From the NCBI GenBank assembly GCA_002733765.1, contig NVWU01000019.1:29690-93689 (forward strand): a stretch of 64,000 nucleotides of DNA. Direction: 5' to 3'. A program made the position numbers and the translations under genes. This DNA comes from Colwellia sp. GTDB lineage: Bacteria > Pseudomonadota > Gammaproteobacteria > Enterobacterales > Alteromonadaceae. Below the pieces are notes generated by a model. That model saw only the letters and a program-made list of their open reading frames with translations. It made no database searches and was not told the DNA's origin. This document shows, piece by piece, positions 8,957 through 17,357 of the stretch. Each line of letters starts with the position of its first letter. The first letter of the stretch is position 1.

Positions 8957-10138
8957 ATGAGCCAAAAACTAACCGCCTTTAATTGGCAAGATCCAATGTT
9001 TCTTGACAGTCAACTAACCGAAGAAGAGCGTATGATACGTGATACCGCTTATGATTATTGTCAGGAAAAGCTTTTACCACGTGTTCTTGAAGCAAATAGA
9101 CATGAACACTTTGACCGTGAAATAATGAGTGAATTAGGTGAGCTAGGTCTTTTGGGTGCTACCTTACCTACTCAATATGGTGGCAGCGAAGTAAATTATG
9201 TAAGTTATGGTTTGATCGCTCGTGAAGTAGAGCGTGTAGATAGTGGATATCGTAGTGCCATGAGTGTGCAATCATCTCTTGTTATGCATCCTATCTATGC
9301 TTACGGTACTGAAGAACAAAGAATGAAGTATTTACCTAAACTTGCTTCGGGTGAATGGGTTGGCTGTTTTGGTTTGACTGAGCCTAATTCAGGCAGTGAT
9401 CCTGCGTCTATGACTTCTCATGCGACCAAAGTGGATGGTGGTTATTGTTTAACTGGTAGTAAAATGTGGATCACTAATTCACCAATAGCCGATGTTTTTG
9501 TTGTTTGGGCAAAGCTTGATCGTAAAATTCGTGGTTTTGTGCTTGAAAAAGGGATGGAAGGCTTATCTGCACCGAAAATTGAAGGCAAGTTTTCTTTACG
9601 TGCCTCAATAACTGGTGAAATTGTTATGGATAATGTTTTTGTGCCAGAAGAAAATATGTTTCCTGAAATTAGAGGGTTAGCAGGACCTTTTGGTTGTTTA
9701 AATAAAGCGCGTTTTGGTATTGCTTGGGGCGCGTTAGGAGCGGCAGAATTTTGTTTTAATTCTGCCCGAAATTATACATTGGATCGCCAACAATTTGGTC
9801 GCCCTTTGGCTTCGAATCAGTTAATTCAAAAGAAACTTGCAGATATGCAAACTGAGATAAGTATTGGCTTACAAGGCTGCTTACAAATGGGCCGTTTAAT
9901 GGATGTTAATCAATGTCCGGTTGAGTTGATTTCTCTATTGAAGCGTAATAATTGTGGTAAATCACTTGATATTGCACGAGTTTCTCGTGACATGCATGGT
10001 GGAAATGGTATCAGTGATGAGTTTGGCGTTATTCGTCATGTAATGAATCTTGAAGCAGTCAATACCTACGAAGGTACTCATGATGTTCATGCTCTAATTT
10101 TAGGTCGTGCCATCACTGGTTATCAGGCTTTTTGCTAA
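8957..10138 (+). CDS. gcdH: Glutaryl-CoA dehydrogenase
   Basis: The 393-residue ACAD matches glutaryl-CoA dehydrogenase in length and in its motif [15 protein letters not shown] near residue 137. The C-terminal [20 protein letters not shown] carries the predicted catalytic Glu372. The enzyme oxidatively decarboxylates glutaryl-CoA to crotonyl-CoA and CO2, reducing ETF. Here it would take the glutaryl-CoA left when pimeloyl-CoA loses an acetyl unit, and it also serves lysine catabolism. Start chosen at the ATG after ACGGAG. It stands alone, with a decayed IS200-type element after it and a leftward transporter gene opposite. The shared palindrome upstream suggests co-regulation with the pimCD-like operon. 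Confidence 0.92.
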   Translation: MSQKLTAFNWQDPMFLDSQLTEEERMIRDTAYDYCQEKLLPRVLEANRHEHFDREIMSELGELGLLGATLPTQYGGSEVNYVSYGLIAREVERVDSGYRSAMSVQSSLVMHPIYAYGTEEQRMKYLPKLASGEWVGCFGLTEPNSGSDPASMTSHATKVDGGYCLTGSKMWITNSPIADVFVVWAKLDRKIRGFVLEKGMEGLSAPKIEGKFSLRASITGEIVMDNVFVPEENMFPEIRGLAGPFGCLNKARFGIAWGALGAAEFCFNSARNYTLDRQQFGRPLASNQLIQKKLADMQTEISIGLQGCLQMGRLMDVNQCPVELISLLKRNNCGKSLDIARVSRDMHGGNGISDEFGVIRHVMNLEAVNTYEGTHDVHALILGRAITGYQAFC

Positions 10139-10332
10139 TAACTAGCACATAAGTAAACATTAAGTTTTTCGATTTTAGTTGTACATTGTCGAGGCCTCTG
10201 GCCTTGTGTGATTAGTAGACATCCGTTCTATACTTAGCTGTTGTGAATGATGGCATACAGCAAAGATTAAGTGGATTTAACATCGCGTAGCGAAAATCTT
10301 GGGGGCTTGTCCCAGTCTATATTATTTAGTAC

Positions 10333-10775
10333 ATGGAACTTCAAAGAAATTCGCACCATGTTTTCAGGCTTATGTATCATTTTGTCTGGATATCAAAATA
10401 TAGACACAAAGTGTTTATGGAGCCTATCGTGCAACGATGAAGGCGATTATCCAAAAGATTGGATATGATTACGATATTGATATAGTAGAACTTGAAATCC
10501 CAGAAAATCATATTCATATGGTCGTGAGAAGTGTTCCAAAGCAATCACCGAGCAATGTGATGCAAGTCATAAAAAGTATTACAGCACGTGAATTTTTCAG
10601 GATTTATCCTGAAATTAAGAAAAAATATTTTTGGGGTGTAAAATTATGGACTCAAAGTTATTTTGTCGAAACGATTGGTAATGCGAATGAAGAAATAATT
10701 AGAAAACATGTGTAAGAGAAGTTGACTGAATTAGATCAGAAAGAAATACATTCAGATCAGCTAGACTTGTTCTAA
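10333..10775 (+). pseudogene. IS200/IS605-type TnpA (Y1 transposase), frameshifted and with a nonsense codon
   Basis: Reading starts at ATG 10333 with a typical IS200-like N-terminus (HHVFRLMYHFVWISKYRHK). Near 10422 one base is missing, shifting the frame. The new frame carries the HUH motif (ENHIHMVV) and the C-terminal WTQSYFVETIGNANEE segment with the candidate catalytic tyrosine. A TAA at 10713-10715 interrupts the normal C-terminus, which would otherwise end in DQLDLF at 10775. The enzyme family catalyses single-strand transposition; this copy should be dead. A hairpin resembling the element's right end follows at once. The insertion cuts off the 3' end of the oxidoreductase gene on the opposite strand. 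Confidence 0.8.
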
Positions 10776-10803
10776 AACTCGGTCGCTTGCGGCCGAGTTT
10801 TTT
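10774..10803 (+). terminator. Hairpin at the IS200-type right end, terminator-like
   Basis: AAAACTCGG / CCGAGTTTT with a 10-nt loop and a T run begins inside the ancestral transposase stop codon. It may be both the transcription stop and the subterminal hairpin recognised by Y1 transposases. It marks the junction with the truncated oxidoreductase gene. Confidence 0.65.
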
Positions 10804-11161
10804 ATCGGTTTCTAATATGTTGTCTTCTTCATAATCGATTACATCTGTGTCTAAGGATTTAAAATGCTCTATTTTTTTTTCACCACTTGTGGTGGCTATT
10901 ATTTTGGCGAGCTGAATGGATGCATATGCAACCCCGCCGCCAGCCCCATGAACTAAAATTGTTTCTCCAGGCTGCAACGGACGATTACCAAAAATCATAC
11001 TCCATGCTGTTAAATAGGCCACGCCTAATGAAGCAGCTTCATTGATGTTAACATCAGTAGAGATTGGCAAAATTGAATTCTCAGGTATAGAGATGTACTC
11101 TGCGAATGTCCCGTTTCGATTTTCTCCAAGGATTTTAATTTCATTACACAAGGATTGTTTA
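10804..11161 (-). pseudogene. Quinone oxidoreductase-like (MDR family) gene, central fragment
   Basis: The minus strand encodes part of a medium-chain NADPH:quinone oxidoreductase/alcohol dehydrogenase. It begins near GKQSLCNEIKILGENRNGTF and includes the nucleotide-binding loop ILVHGAGGGVAYASIQLAK. The frame ends abruptly at the IS200-type hairpin, so about the last third of the protein is missing. The first part of the same gene is at 12384-12682, separated by an intact ISAs1-family element. The overlapping half-motif GKQS is duplicated on both sides because the target site was duplicated. Confidence 0.8.
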
Positions 11162-12383
11162 CCACGGCTAGCGCATTTTAATCCCTGACTCCAACAGGGT
11201 TGAGCGATATTCATCGTCTAACCCTGCCATCTTCTTTTTGGCTTTCATGCTGGCTTTTTTCGTTTCATCTTGTTTGAACAATGCCATCGCTATTTTTCTC
11301 ATGACGTTAAACACTAGCGGACCTTGTGCTTTTCGAATACGTGATTCATCTTCTCGAAACGTCATATCAAGCACCCAATGCATACTTTCCACTTCCCAAT
11401 GGCTACGCACTGAATCTAGCGCTAGCTTTCCATCTAAGCCTAATGAGCTAATATACCAACGTGTTTCGGTCGTTTCTTTTCCTGTCGTTTTCTCAATAAC
11501 ATCTGATGTCACTTTGATAATGCTTTTTAAACCTTTCCACTGATATTTTTTATCTAACCACGATTTTTCAATGAGTAATTGCTGGCAAGTTCTTGTTTCT
11601 ATCCTCCCATGCCCTGAGCTGATATCACTGTGTTGGGAAAATATTTCATCAGATAAACTTTCTCGCTTCTTTTTATGCCACCACGCTTCAAGTTCAGCCT
11701 GCATACCCGAATGGTTGCCCTTTAGCGCCAGAATATAATCTGCTTTTTGCTTGATAATTTGTTTCGCTATTTTACTTTGGCAGCCCATAGCATCGAGAGT
11801 AATAATGCTATTTTCAATATCTAACATGGTTAACAGCTCTGGGATGGCGGTGATTTCATTGGTTTTATTACCAACCGCTACTTGCCCTAACACTAGCTGA
11901 TGCTGGCAGCTCCAAGCGCTAACGCTATGGAGGGCATTTTTTCTATCTTTAGTCGAAAAGGAGCGCCGTGCCGTTTTTCCATCAATCGCAATAACATCAC
12001 AGCCCGTATTTTTGATCAGTGAGGATATCCAGGATTGAAAAGCATGCTCAATTTCATCACTTTTTAATCGACAAATAACACGAGCGATGGTGTCATGGCG
12101 TGGTATTCCTGCTTCAAATGAGCCATATTGACGTAACCAATCTAGCTTTATATGCCCGAAGTTTTCAATATCCTCCCAGCCTTCAGAGCCAGACATGACG
12201 GCACTTATCGCGAGTAATAGGATATCCATCAGGTTATGTTTTTTACAACGCTCAATGCGTGGGTCAGAAATCGAATCAAAATGTGTCAAGAAAGTCGCGC
12301 TCATGTTAGTTACCTCAATGTATCATATTGAGATCTGATCGCGACTAAAGTAAAAAGTTCAATTTATAATGATCTTGCCGTGG
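11162..12383 (-). mobile_element. Complete ISAs1-family insertion sequence with 8-bp target duplication
   Basis: The ends are inverted: CCACGGCTAGCGCATT at the left and, read from the right end inwards, CCACGGCAAGATCATT. The flanks carry the direct repeat ATTGTTTA at 11154-11161 and 12384-12391; if the CC/GG edges are counted as target, the repeat is up to 12 bp. The element holds one intact transposase gene and interrupts the oxidoreductase reading frame. Exact end assignment is ambiguous by 2-4 bp. Confidence 0.85.
11168..12304 (-). CDS. ISAs1-family DDE transposase
   Basis: The 378-residue protein is full length for the family. The N-terminal region (residues 1-95) includes the helix segment LLLAISAVMSGSEGWEDIE typical of H-repeat/ISAs1 transposases. 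The DDE residues are visible as AIDGKTARRS near 109, ITLDAMGCQ near 169, and the glutamate within RSHWEVESMHWVLDMTF near 310. It should cut and paste the surrounding element at 11162-12383. The stop codon lies inside the left terminal repeat. The frame is intact, so the element may still be active and appears younger than the IS200-type relics nearby. Confidence 0.93.
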   Translation of the reverse strand: MSATFLTHFDSISDPRIERCKKHNLMDILLLAISAVMSGSEGWEDIENFGHIKLDWLRQYGSFEAGIPRHDTIARVICRLKSDEIEHAFQSWISSLIKNTGCDVIAIDGKTARRSFSTKDRKNALHSVSAWSCQHQLVLGQVAVGNKTNEITAIPELLTMLDIENSIITLDAMGCQSKIAKQIIKQKADYILALKGNHSGMQAELEAWWHKKKRESLSDEIFSQHSDISSGHGRIETRTCQQLLIEKSWLDKKYQWKGLKSIIKVTSDVIEKTTGKETTETRWYISSLGLDGKLALDSVRSHWEVESMHWVLDMTFREDESRIRKAQGPLVFNVMRKIAMALFKQDETKKASMKAKKKMAGLDDEYRSTLLESGIKMR

Positions 12384-12682
12384 ATTGTTTACCCGAGATG
12401 CAATATTTGCAAACAGAATAAAATTCTGCAGGGTATAATATTACTCTGTCCCCAATTTGAATTTTTACCAACTTCAACAACTTCAACAATTCCATCGACG
12501 CCGAGTATGAGAGGTAAGCTGTGCTTTATGCCATTGCCGTTATCTCTCATATAAAGATCCACTCTATTAATGGAGCTGGCAAATAATTTTACTGTTGCCC
12601 ATTTTTTAGGTCTTATTGGTTTTGGTTCAATTTGAATTGATAGACCTTTTATTCCGCGCGAAGTTAACATAGCTGATTTCAT
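12384..12682 (-). pseudogene. Quinone oxidoreductase-like (MDR family) gene, 5' fragment with frameshift
   Basis: From ATG 12682 the minus strand encodes the N-terminal catalytic-domain start of an MDR oxidoreductase, including FASSINRVDLYMRDN and ILGVDGIVEVVEVG. After VGKNSN a frameshift near 12455 moves the true sequence (IGDRVILYPAEFYS...CISGKQS) to another frame, so the gene was already broken or broke later by a second lesion. It then meets the ISAs1 element at 12383. Together with 10804-11161 it gives a gene with at least three lesions: frameshift, IS insertion and 3' truncation. Confidence 0.8.
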
Positions 12683-12834
12683 AACCCATCCAGATAGGTC
12701 AATATGTTTACATATATTGTAATTGGATATGTCCGTATAAACAAGAAGTATTGTATTAAAATATTTTTTTAGGATTAAAAATATAAATAAACGTAAATAG
12801 ATTTACATAAAATTAATTTAAATAGGAGGAGGTA

Positions 12835-13262
12835 ATGGCATTGATTTTCAAATACGAGAACAACTAATCATACCCGCTGAGGAAAAAGCTGCCGAGAGTG
12901 ACTTAATACCGGAATAAATTTTGAAAGAAATGAAGGAGCTTGGTTTTTTTGATTGCAATTCTAGAGGAAATTGGCGGTATTGGGCTAAATATGGAAGAGG
13001 AAGCATTGCTTATGTTTGAACTGGGTCGCGCCGCTCCAGCTTTTAGATCTTTAATAGCTACAAAGGTAGGTATTGTTTACATCTAAAATGGTTGGCCGTG
13101 TGGCCGATAGAAATGTCCAAGTTTATGGTGGAAATGGCTATGTTAGGGAGTATTGTGCCGAACAGTTATTTAGAGATGCTCGCCTATTTATAATTTATAA
13201 AAAAATGACGCAATTCAACAAATCATTATTGCTAAAATATGGTGAAAGACGCCAGAGAAAAA
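12835..13262 (+). pseudogene. Acyl-CoA dehydrogenase relic with large internal deletion
   Basis: Several frames carry pieces closely similar to the intact ACAD at 1444-2595. The N-terminal parts read IPAEEKAAESDLIPE, then a stop, then KEMKELGFF and LNMEEEALLMFELGRAAPAF. After ATKVGIV the sequence jumps to MVGRVADRNVQVYGGNGYV near the C-terminus, missing roughly 260 codons. The YEG catalytic motif has become YKKMTQ. An excellent ribosome site (AGGAGG) still precedes the ATG. It sits divergent-to-convergent between the MDR relic and the MarR gene, and is probably a dead paralogue or a former member of the bad-type cluster. Confidence 0.85.
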
Positions 13263-13268
13263 ATTGGT

Positions 13269-13763
13269 TTATGATTTATCGTCGGGGTCTAGAGCGCTAA
13301 GGTTTTCTAGTAATTTATCTAAATAATGAATAACGTGAATTTTGTCTGTAGTTGAAAAACCCTCTAGTGCAGTATCATAATATGAGCCAATATTTTGGCT
13401 CATATCGGTTTGCCATAATTTTTGTCCCGCTTCAGTTAACCTTATCAATCGCCGTCTACTATCTTCGCTTGAAACAGTGCGCTCAATTAAATTTCGTGAT
13501 TCCAATCTAGATAAAAGGCCGGTTAAATTTTGACGGCTCACCATTAAAAAAGCGGCTAAATCGCTGACTGCAATTCCATTTGATGACTCTACTCTAGTTC
13601 TAGATAATGCACCAATGATTGCCCATTGTTGAGTGGTGATGTGACTCTGCTCTAAAGCGCGGGTACCCGTTTTATGCATCATGTTGGCGCTTTGATAAAG
13701 TCGAAAAAAAAGCCTGTTATCCAGACTAGCGGCAAGGGTAGAACGATCTTTTTTTTTATTCAT
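13269..13763 (-). CDS. MarR-family transcriptional regulator, BadR-like
   Basis: The 164-residue protein has the MarR winged-helix fold. The sequence TQQWAIIGALSR near residue 43 begins the DNA-binding domain. DLAAFLMVSRQNLTGLLSRL forms the recognition region, and DSRRRLIRLTEAGQ is the wing. Such regulators commonly repress aromatic or alicyclic acid genes until a CoA thioester binds; BadR of Rhodopseudomonas is a MarR regulator of badHI/aliBA. It is divergent from badH, with an 11-bp inverted repeat in between. The segment before its start is a run of A/T tandem motifs with no clear ribosome site, and five lysine/asparagine codons form a long A tract. The BadR call is from context. Confidence 0.85.
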   Translation of the reverse strand: MNKKKDRSTLAASLDNRLFFRLYQSANMMHKTGTRALEQSHITTQQWAIIGALSRTRVESSNGIAVSDLAAFLMVSRQNLTGLLSRLESRNLIERTVSSEDSRRRLIRLTEAGQKLWQTDMSQNIGSYYDTALEGFSTTDKIHVIHYLDKLLENLSALDPDDKS

Positions 13764-13846
13764 TTTTTATTGTTCATTTTTTATTATTTATTATTTATTT
13801 TCTCATTTTATATCCAGATAGGAGGAGGGTCAACTTTTTTTGATAT

Positions 13847-13878
13847 TAATTATATGTAAATAGCTTGACATATAATTA
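13847..13878. promoter_or_regulatory. MarR-type operator and promoter for the badH operon
   Basis: TAATTATATGT and ACATATAATTA form a perfect 11-bp inverted repeat separated by 10 bp (13847-13857 and 13868-13878). A -35-like TTGACA at 13865-13870 overlaps the right arm, with a -10-like TTATAT 17 bp further on at 13888-13893. Binding of the adjacent MarR protein here would block transcription of badH and probably its own gene. Confidence 0.65.
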
Positions 13879-14012
13879 TGATTTTGATTATATGATTTTG
13901 CACACTTGATATTTCTTACACTGTCTAATTAAATCGATGAAGTAGATAAATCAAAGGTACATAGCATTATTTTTTTTGCGATGGTCAAATAATTAAATTA
14001 AGGAGAATGTTT

Positions 14013-14780
14013 GTGAAAAGTTTAAAAGGTAAATTAGTTGTCGTAACTGGTGGTGGTGGTGGTATTGGATCAGCCACTTGTATAAGGTTTGCAAATGCAG
14101 GTGCTCGAGTTGCTGTTCTTGATTTAAATGAAGATTCAGCAAAAAAAGTTGTTATTAAAATAAAAGACAATGGCGGGGATGCAATTGCTGTTGGTGTTGA
14201 CTTAACAGACTATGAATTAACCGTAAAAGTAGTTAATGATATTGAAGCAAATTTTGGTTCCATTGATATTTTAGTGAATAATATGGGTTGGGATGTCTTT
14301 ACACCATTCTTAAAGAGTGGACCTGATTTTTGGACTAAAATTATCGACATTAATTTACGTGGTGTATTGAATGTAACTCACCCTATTTTAGAGAAAATGG
14401 CAGAACGCGGCTGTGGGCGCATTGTCTCAATTGGCTCAGATGCCGCTCGTGGTGGTTCGTCTGGTGAGTCAGTATATGCCGCTTGTAAAGCGGGTGTTAT
14501 TGCATTTTCAAAAACAATTGCGCGAGAACATGCACACCAAGGCATTACTGCAAATGTGGTTTGTCCTGGTGTGACAGAAACGGCAATGTTGGAAAATTTT
14601 ATGGAAAGTGCTGGTGATAAAGAAAAATTACGTAAAGCTTTCACACGGGCAGTTCCTATGGGGAGACTCGGCGCGCCAGATGATTTGGCAGGAGCCATTC
14701 TATTTTTTGCTAGTGATGATGCATCATTCATTACTGGGCAAGTGATATCAGTTTCTGGCGGATTAACAATGCATGGGTAA
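14013..14780 (+). CDS. badH: 2-hydroxycyclohexanecarboxyl-CoA dehydrogenase (SDR)
   Basis: This short-chain dehydrogenase has the NAD motif TGGGGGIGSATC near residue 11, NNMGW near residue 90, and the catalytic Ser/Tyr/Lys set SIGSDAARGGSSGESVYAACK. The protein closely resembles BadH of Rhodopseudomonas palustris, including the VSGGLTM C-terminus. BadH oxidises 2-hydroxycyclohexane-1-carboxyl-CoA to the 2-keto form. The start is taken as GTG 14013, since AAGGAG lies 7 bp before it; the in-frame ATG at 14007 is only one base from that site. The GTG start gives 255 residues, as in BadH. It is followed after 12 bp by badI. Confidence 0.87.
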   Translation: MKSLKGKLVVVTGGGGGIGSATCIRFANAGARVAVLDLNEDSAKKVVIKIKDNGGDAIAVGVDLTDYELTVKVVNDIEANFGSIDILVNNMGWDVFTPFLKSGPDFWTKIIDINLRGVLNVTHPILEKMAERGCGRIVSIGSDAARGGSSGESVYAACKAGVIAFSKTIAREHAHQGITANVVCPGVTETAMLENFMESAGDKEKLRKAFTRAVPMGRLGAPDDLAGAILFFASDDASFITGQVISVSGGLTMHG

Positions 14781-14792
14781 GGGGAAAGTTTA

Positions 14793-15578
14793 ATGGAATA
14801 TCAAGATATTAACTTCGACATTAAAGATGGTGTCGCAAACATTCAAATTAATAGGCCTGAAAAATATAATGCCTTTCGGGGGCAAACTTGTGAAGAGCTC
14901 ATCCATGCATTTAATAAAGCAGGATGGGACAAGTCTGTTGGGGTTATTGTTTTTTCAGGAGCGGGAGAAAAGGCTTTCTGTACTGGGGGAGACCAGTCTG
15001 CACATGAGGGGCAATATGATGGGCGAGGCACTATTGGCCTACCGATGGAAGATTTGCACACTATAATCAGAGATGTTCCTAAACCCGTTATTGCTAAAGT
15101 ACAAGGTTTTGCTATTGGTGGCGGTAATGTGCTTTGCACCATTTGTGATTTTACAATTGCAGGAGAAAAAGCAACTTTTGGCCAAGTTGGACCTAAAGTT
15201 GGCTCAGTAGATCCAGGGTTTGGAACTGCATTTTTAGCGCGAGTTGTTGGCGAAAAGAAAGCCAGAGAAATGTGGTATATGTGTCGCCGCTATTCAGCAT
15301 CTGAGGCTCTTGAAATGGGGTTAGTAAATAAAGTAGTCCCTAATGAAGAATTAGATGCCGAAGTGAACCAGTGGTGTGTTGAAATTATGGAAAAAAGCCC
15401 GACTGCATTGGCCTTAGCTAAGCGTAGTTTTAACGTAGATACTGAACATCAACGTGGCATTGCTAGTTTAGGAATGCTCGGTTTATCATTGTATTATGAT
15501 ACTGATGAAAGTAAAGAAGGTGGCATTGCTTATCAAGAAAAACGCAAGCCTGATTTTAGAAAATTCTATAATAAATAA
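14793..15578 (+). CDS. badI: 2-ketocyclohexanecarboxyl-CoA hydrolase (ring opening)
   Basis: This 261-residue crotonase-fold protein is closest in style to BadI and its relative MenB. It has the oxyanion-hole region KVQGFAIGGGNVLCTICDF near 104-122 and the MenB/BadI signature VGSVDPGFGTAFLARVVGEKKAREMW near 135-160. BadI hydrolytically opens 2-ketocyclohexane-1-carboxyl-CoA to pimeloyl-CoA. The upstream BadH supplies its substrate and the PimCD-like pair at 2622-4963 would use its product, which supports BadI over MenB. No other menaquinone gene is nearby. The ribosome site GGGGAAAG precedes the ATG. A decayed IS200-type element separates it from the AliB-like gene. Confidence 0.87.
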   Translation: MEYQDINFDIKDGVANIQINRPEKYNAFRGQTCEELIHAFNKAGWDKSVGVIVFSGAGEKAFCTGGDQSAHEGQYDGRGTIGLPMEDLHTIIRDVPKPVIAKVQGFAIGGGNVLCTICDFTIAGEKATFGQVGPKVGSVDPGFGTAFLARVVGEKKAREMWYMCRRYSASEALEMGLVNKVVPNEELDAEVNQWCVEIMEKSPTALALAKRSFNVDTEHQRGIASLGMLGLSLYYDTDESKEGGIAYQEKRKPDFRKFYNK

Positions 15579-15589
15579 TTTAATTTAGG

Positions 15590-16080
15590 TAAACCACCGC
15601 CTCTGGCGGTGCGATTCAAAAAGGCTTTGCCGTTAAGGTGTGCGAATTTGAGAGACTGGCAGAGCCAAGCTCACGTTAAGCATTATTGAAAATATCACAT
15701 AGTTTTTGTTCCAAAATAGCAGAAAAGCAATGTACGGCTCTATAAGAAGAGATATAGGTAAAATATTAAGAGAATAATGTAGGCAACAAGGTGTTGAATT
15801 AATAGAAGGTTATGCGATGAACGATCATATTCCTATGCTATTGATGATCCAGCTTAAATTTAGTGTTTCTAACACTGTTGGTTTTCTTAAAGAGAAATCA
15901 GTAATTCGAATATTTAGAGACTACTTACAAGTAAAGCGGAATTTTATAGAACATCATTTTTGGGCAAGAGGCTACTGTGTTAGTACTGTTGGTTTAGACG
16001 AACAAGTAATCCGAGAATATATTAGAAATCAAGAGAAAGAAGAAAAAGTGACAAGAGCAGATGCAATTGTCAGGAATTTA
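15590..16080 (+). pseudogene. Second IS200/IS605-type transposase relic
   Basis: A hairpin-rich left-end-like segment (CCACCGCCTCTGGCGGTG at 15593-15610) is followed by broken frames that spell an IS200-type TnpA. First comes KYHIVFVPK then a stop, then YGSIRRDIGKILRE then a stop, then the long frame with QLKFSVSNTVGFLKEKS and FWARGYCVSTVG. The HUH metal motif reads DHIPMLL, so its second histidine is lost. The relic belongs to a different IS200 subgroup from the one at 10333. It separates badI from the aliB-like gene and may have split an operon. Confidence 0.8.
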
Positions 16081-16166
16081 ACTACAGCCACTTCTAAGGA
16101 CTTTTATCATACCCCAGCTTTGTCGGTGGTTGCTGATTGAAAAATTCGAGTAAGGAAAGAATTAAA

Positions 16167-17324
16167 ATGATAAGTATTTATGAAACTGAAGAAATAACAT
16201 CTTTAAGAAACATGGCAACTAAATTTGCTATGGAGAAGCTTGCTCCAGGTTATCAAAGTAGAGAGAAAAGTGCAAAATTTGAACCTGAACTTATACATGA
16301 AATGGGATCATTAGGCTTAATTGCACCCGAATTACCCGAAAAATTTGGCGGTTTAGGTGTTGGTTCTATATATTCAGGCGTAATTATTGAAGAATTGTCA
16401 CGCGGTGATTTTAATTTTGGCTATATCTCGTTATTGGCTTCTTTAAATGGGCATATACTCGCTACATATGCCCATCCAGATTTGGCAGAAGAATGGTTGC
16501 CTAAATTAATTTCTGGAGAAATTATGCTGGCGATTGCTTTGACGGAGCCAAAAGGAGGGTCAGATGCGGCTAGTTTAGGGCTGAAGATGGTTCGAGACGG
16601 CGATCACTATGTTTTAAATGGAGAAAAAACTTCAATTTCTGCCGCTGATCAGGCCGCTGCTACGATTGTGTTTGCACGCACAGGCAAACAAGAGGATAAA
16701 GCTCGTGGTGTTTCTGCCATTTTAGTACCTATGAATTTGGAAGGGATTTCAACCACCCGCTTTGACGATCTTGGTCAGCATGCAATAGGTCGAGGTTCAA
16801 TATTTTTCGATGACGTACGCGTTCCTGTCAAAAACTTATTGGGTGATGAAAACAAAGGATTTCATCAGGTGATGCAAGGGTTTGATTTCTCGCGTTCATT
16901 AATCGGCCTGCAATGTATAGGAATAGCCCAACAGAGTTTAGATGAGACCTGGCAACATGTCGCGGAACACAAAGCTTTTGGTAAACCATTAGCATCTTTT
17001 CAAGGTGTATCTCATCAACTTGCCGCATTCGATACAAAGATTCAGGCGGCTCGCCTTTTAAGCATGCATGCATTGTGGCTGAAGGATCAGGGCTTAGATC
17101 ATACTGCTGAAGCGGCTATGACCAAATGGTGGCTACCACTTCTTGCTTATGAAACTATACATTGTTGTCTGCTTATGCACGGTCATTACGGGTATTCGAA
17201 AGAATTACCATTTGAACAGCGTTTGCGCGATGTGCTTGGTTTACAAATTGGTGATGGTACGGCAAATATAATGAAAACAATAATTGCAAGGGAACGCGCC
17301 GGTCGGGACGTGGTCGGTAATTAA
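16167..17324 (+). CDS. aliB: Cyclohexanecarboxyl-CoA dehydrogenase-like ACAD
   Basis: With the ATG at 16167, which follows AAGGAAAG, the protein has 385 residues; an upstream TTG lies within the IS relic. It has ACAD domains, with the FAD-site motif ALTEPKGGSDAAS near residue 124 and KAFGKPLASFQGVSHQL near 270. The usual YEGT catalytic segment reads IGDGTANIM, so the position normally held by glutamate is Asp363. The expected reaction is cyclohexanecarboxyl-CoA to cyclohex-1-ene-1-carboxyl-CoA. The AliB call rests on its place between badHI and the AliA-like ligase and on general resemblance. It could instead act on a later intermediate. AliA follows after 33 bp. Confidence 0.72.
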   Translation: MISIYETEEITSLRNMATKFAMEKLAPGYQSREKSAKFEPELIHEMGSLGLIAPELPEKFGGLGVGSIYSGVIIEELSRGDFNFGYISLLASLNGHILATYAHPDLAEEWLPKLISGEIMLAIALTEPKGGSDAASLGLKMVRDGDHYVLNGEKTSISAADQAAATIVFARTGKQEDKARGVSAILVPMNLEGISTTRFDDLGQHAIGRGSIFFDDVRVPVKNLLGDENKGFHQVMQGFDFSRSLIGLQCIGIAQQSLDETWQHVAEHKAFGKPLASFQGVSHQLAAFDTKIQAARLLSMHALWLKDQGLDHTAEAAMTKWWLPLLAYETIHCCLLMHGHYGYSKELPFEQRLRDVLGLQIGDGTANIMKTIIARERAGRDVVGN

Positions 17325-17357
17325 AAAACAAATGTATAGTTTTGGGGAGGAAATGTA

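Noticed and set aside
10271..10468. 65-codon plus-strand frame near the IS200-type relic
   Set aside because: It overlaps the real transposase N-terminus in a different frame; the translation in the correct frame matches TnpA.
12369..12554. 61-codon frame spanning the IS end
   Set aside because: It is antisense to the MDR relic and crosses the IS boundary, so it arises by chance.
14378..14731. 117-codon open frame on the minus strand within badH
   Set aside because: Lies antisense to a well-supported SDR gene, has no ribosome site and no recognisable content. Similar shadows across other genes (for example in soxA, fdsB, betA) were dropped for the same reason.
14793..15578. MenB (naphthoyl-CoA synthase) as an alternative call for BadI
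   Set aside because: The fold family is shared, but no other menaquinone gene is near and BadH directly precedes it.
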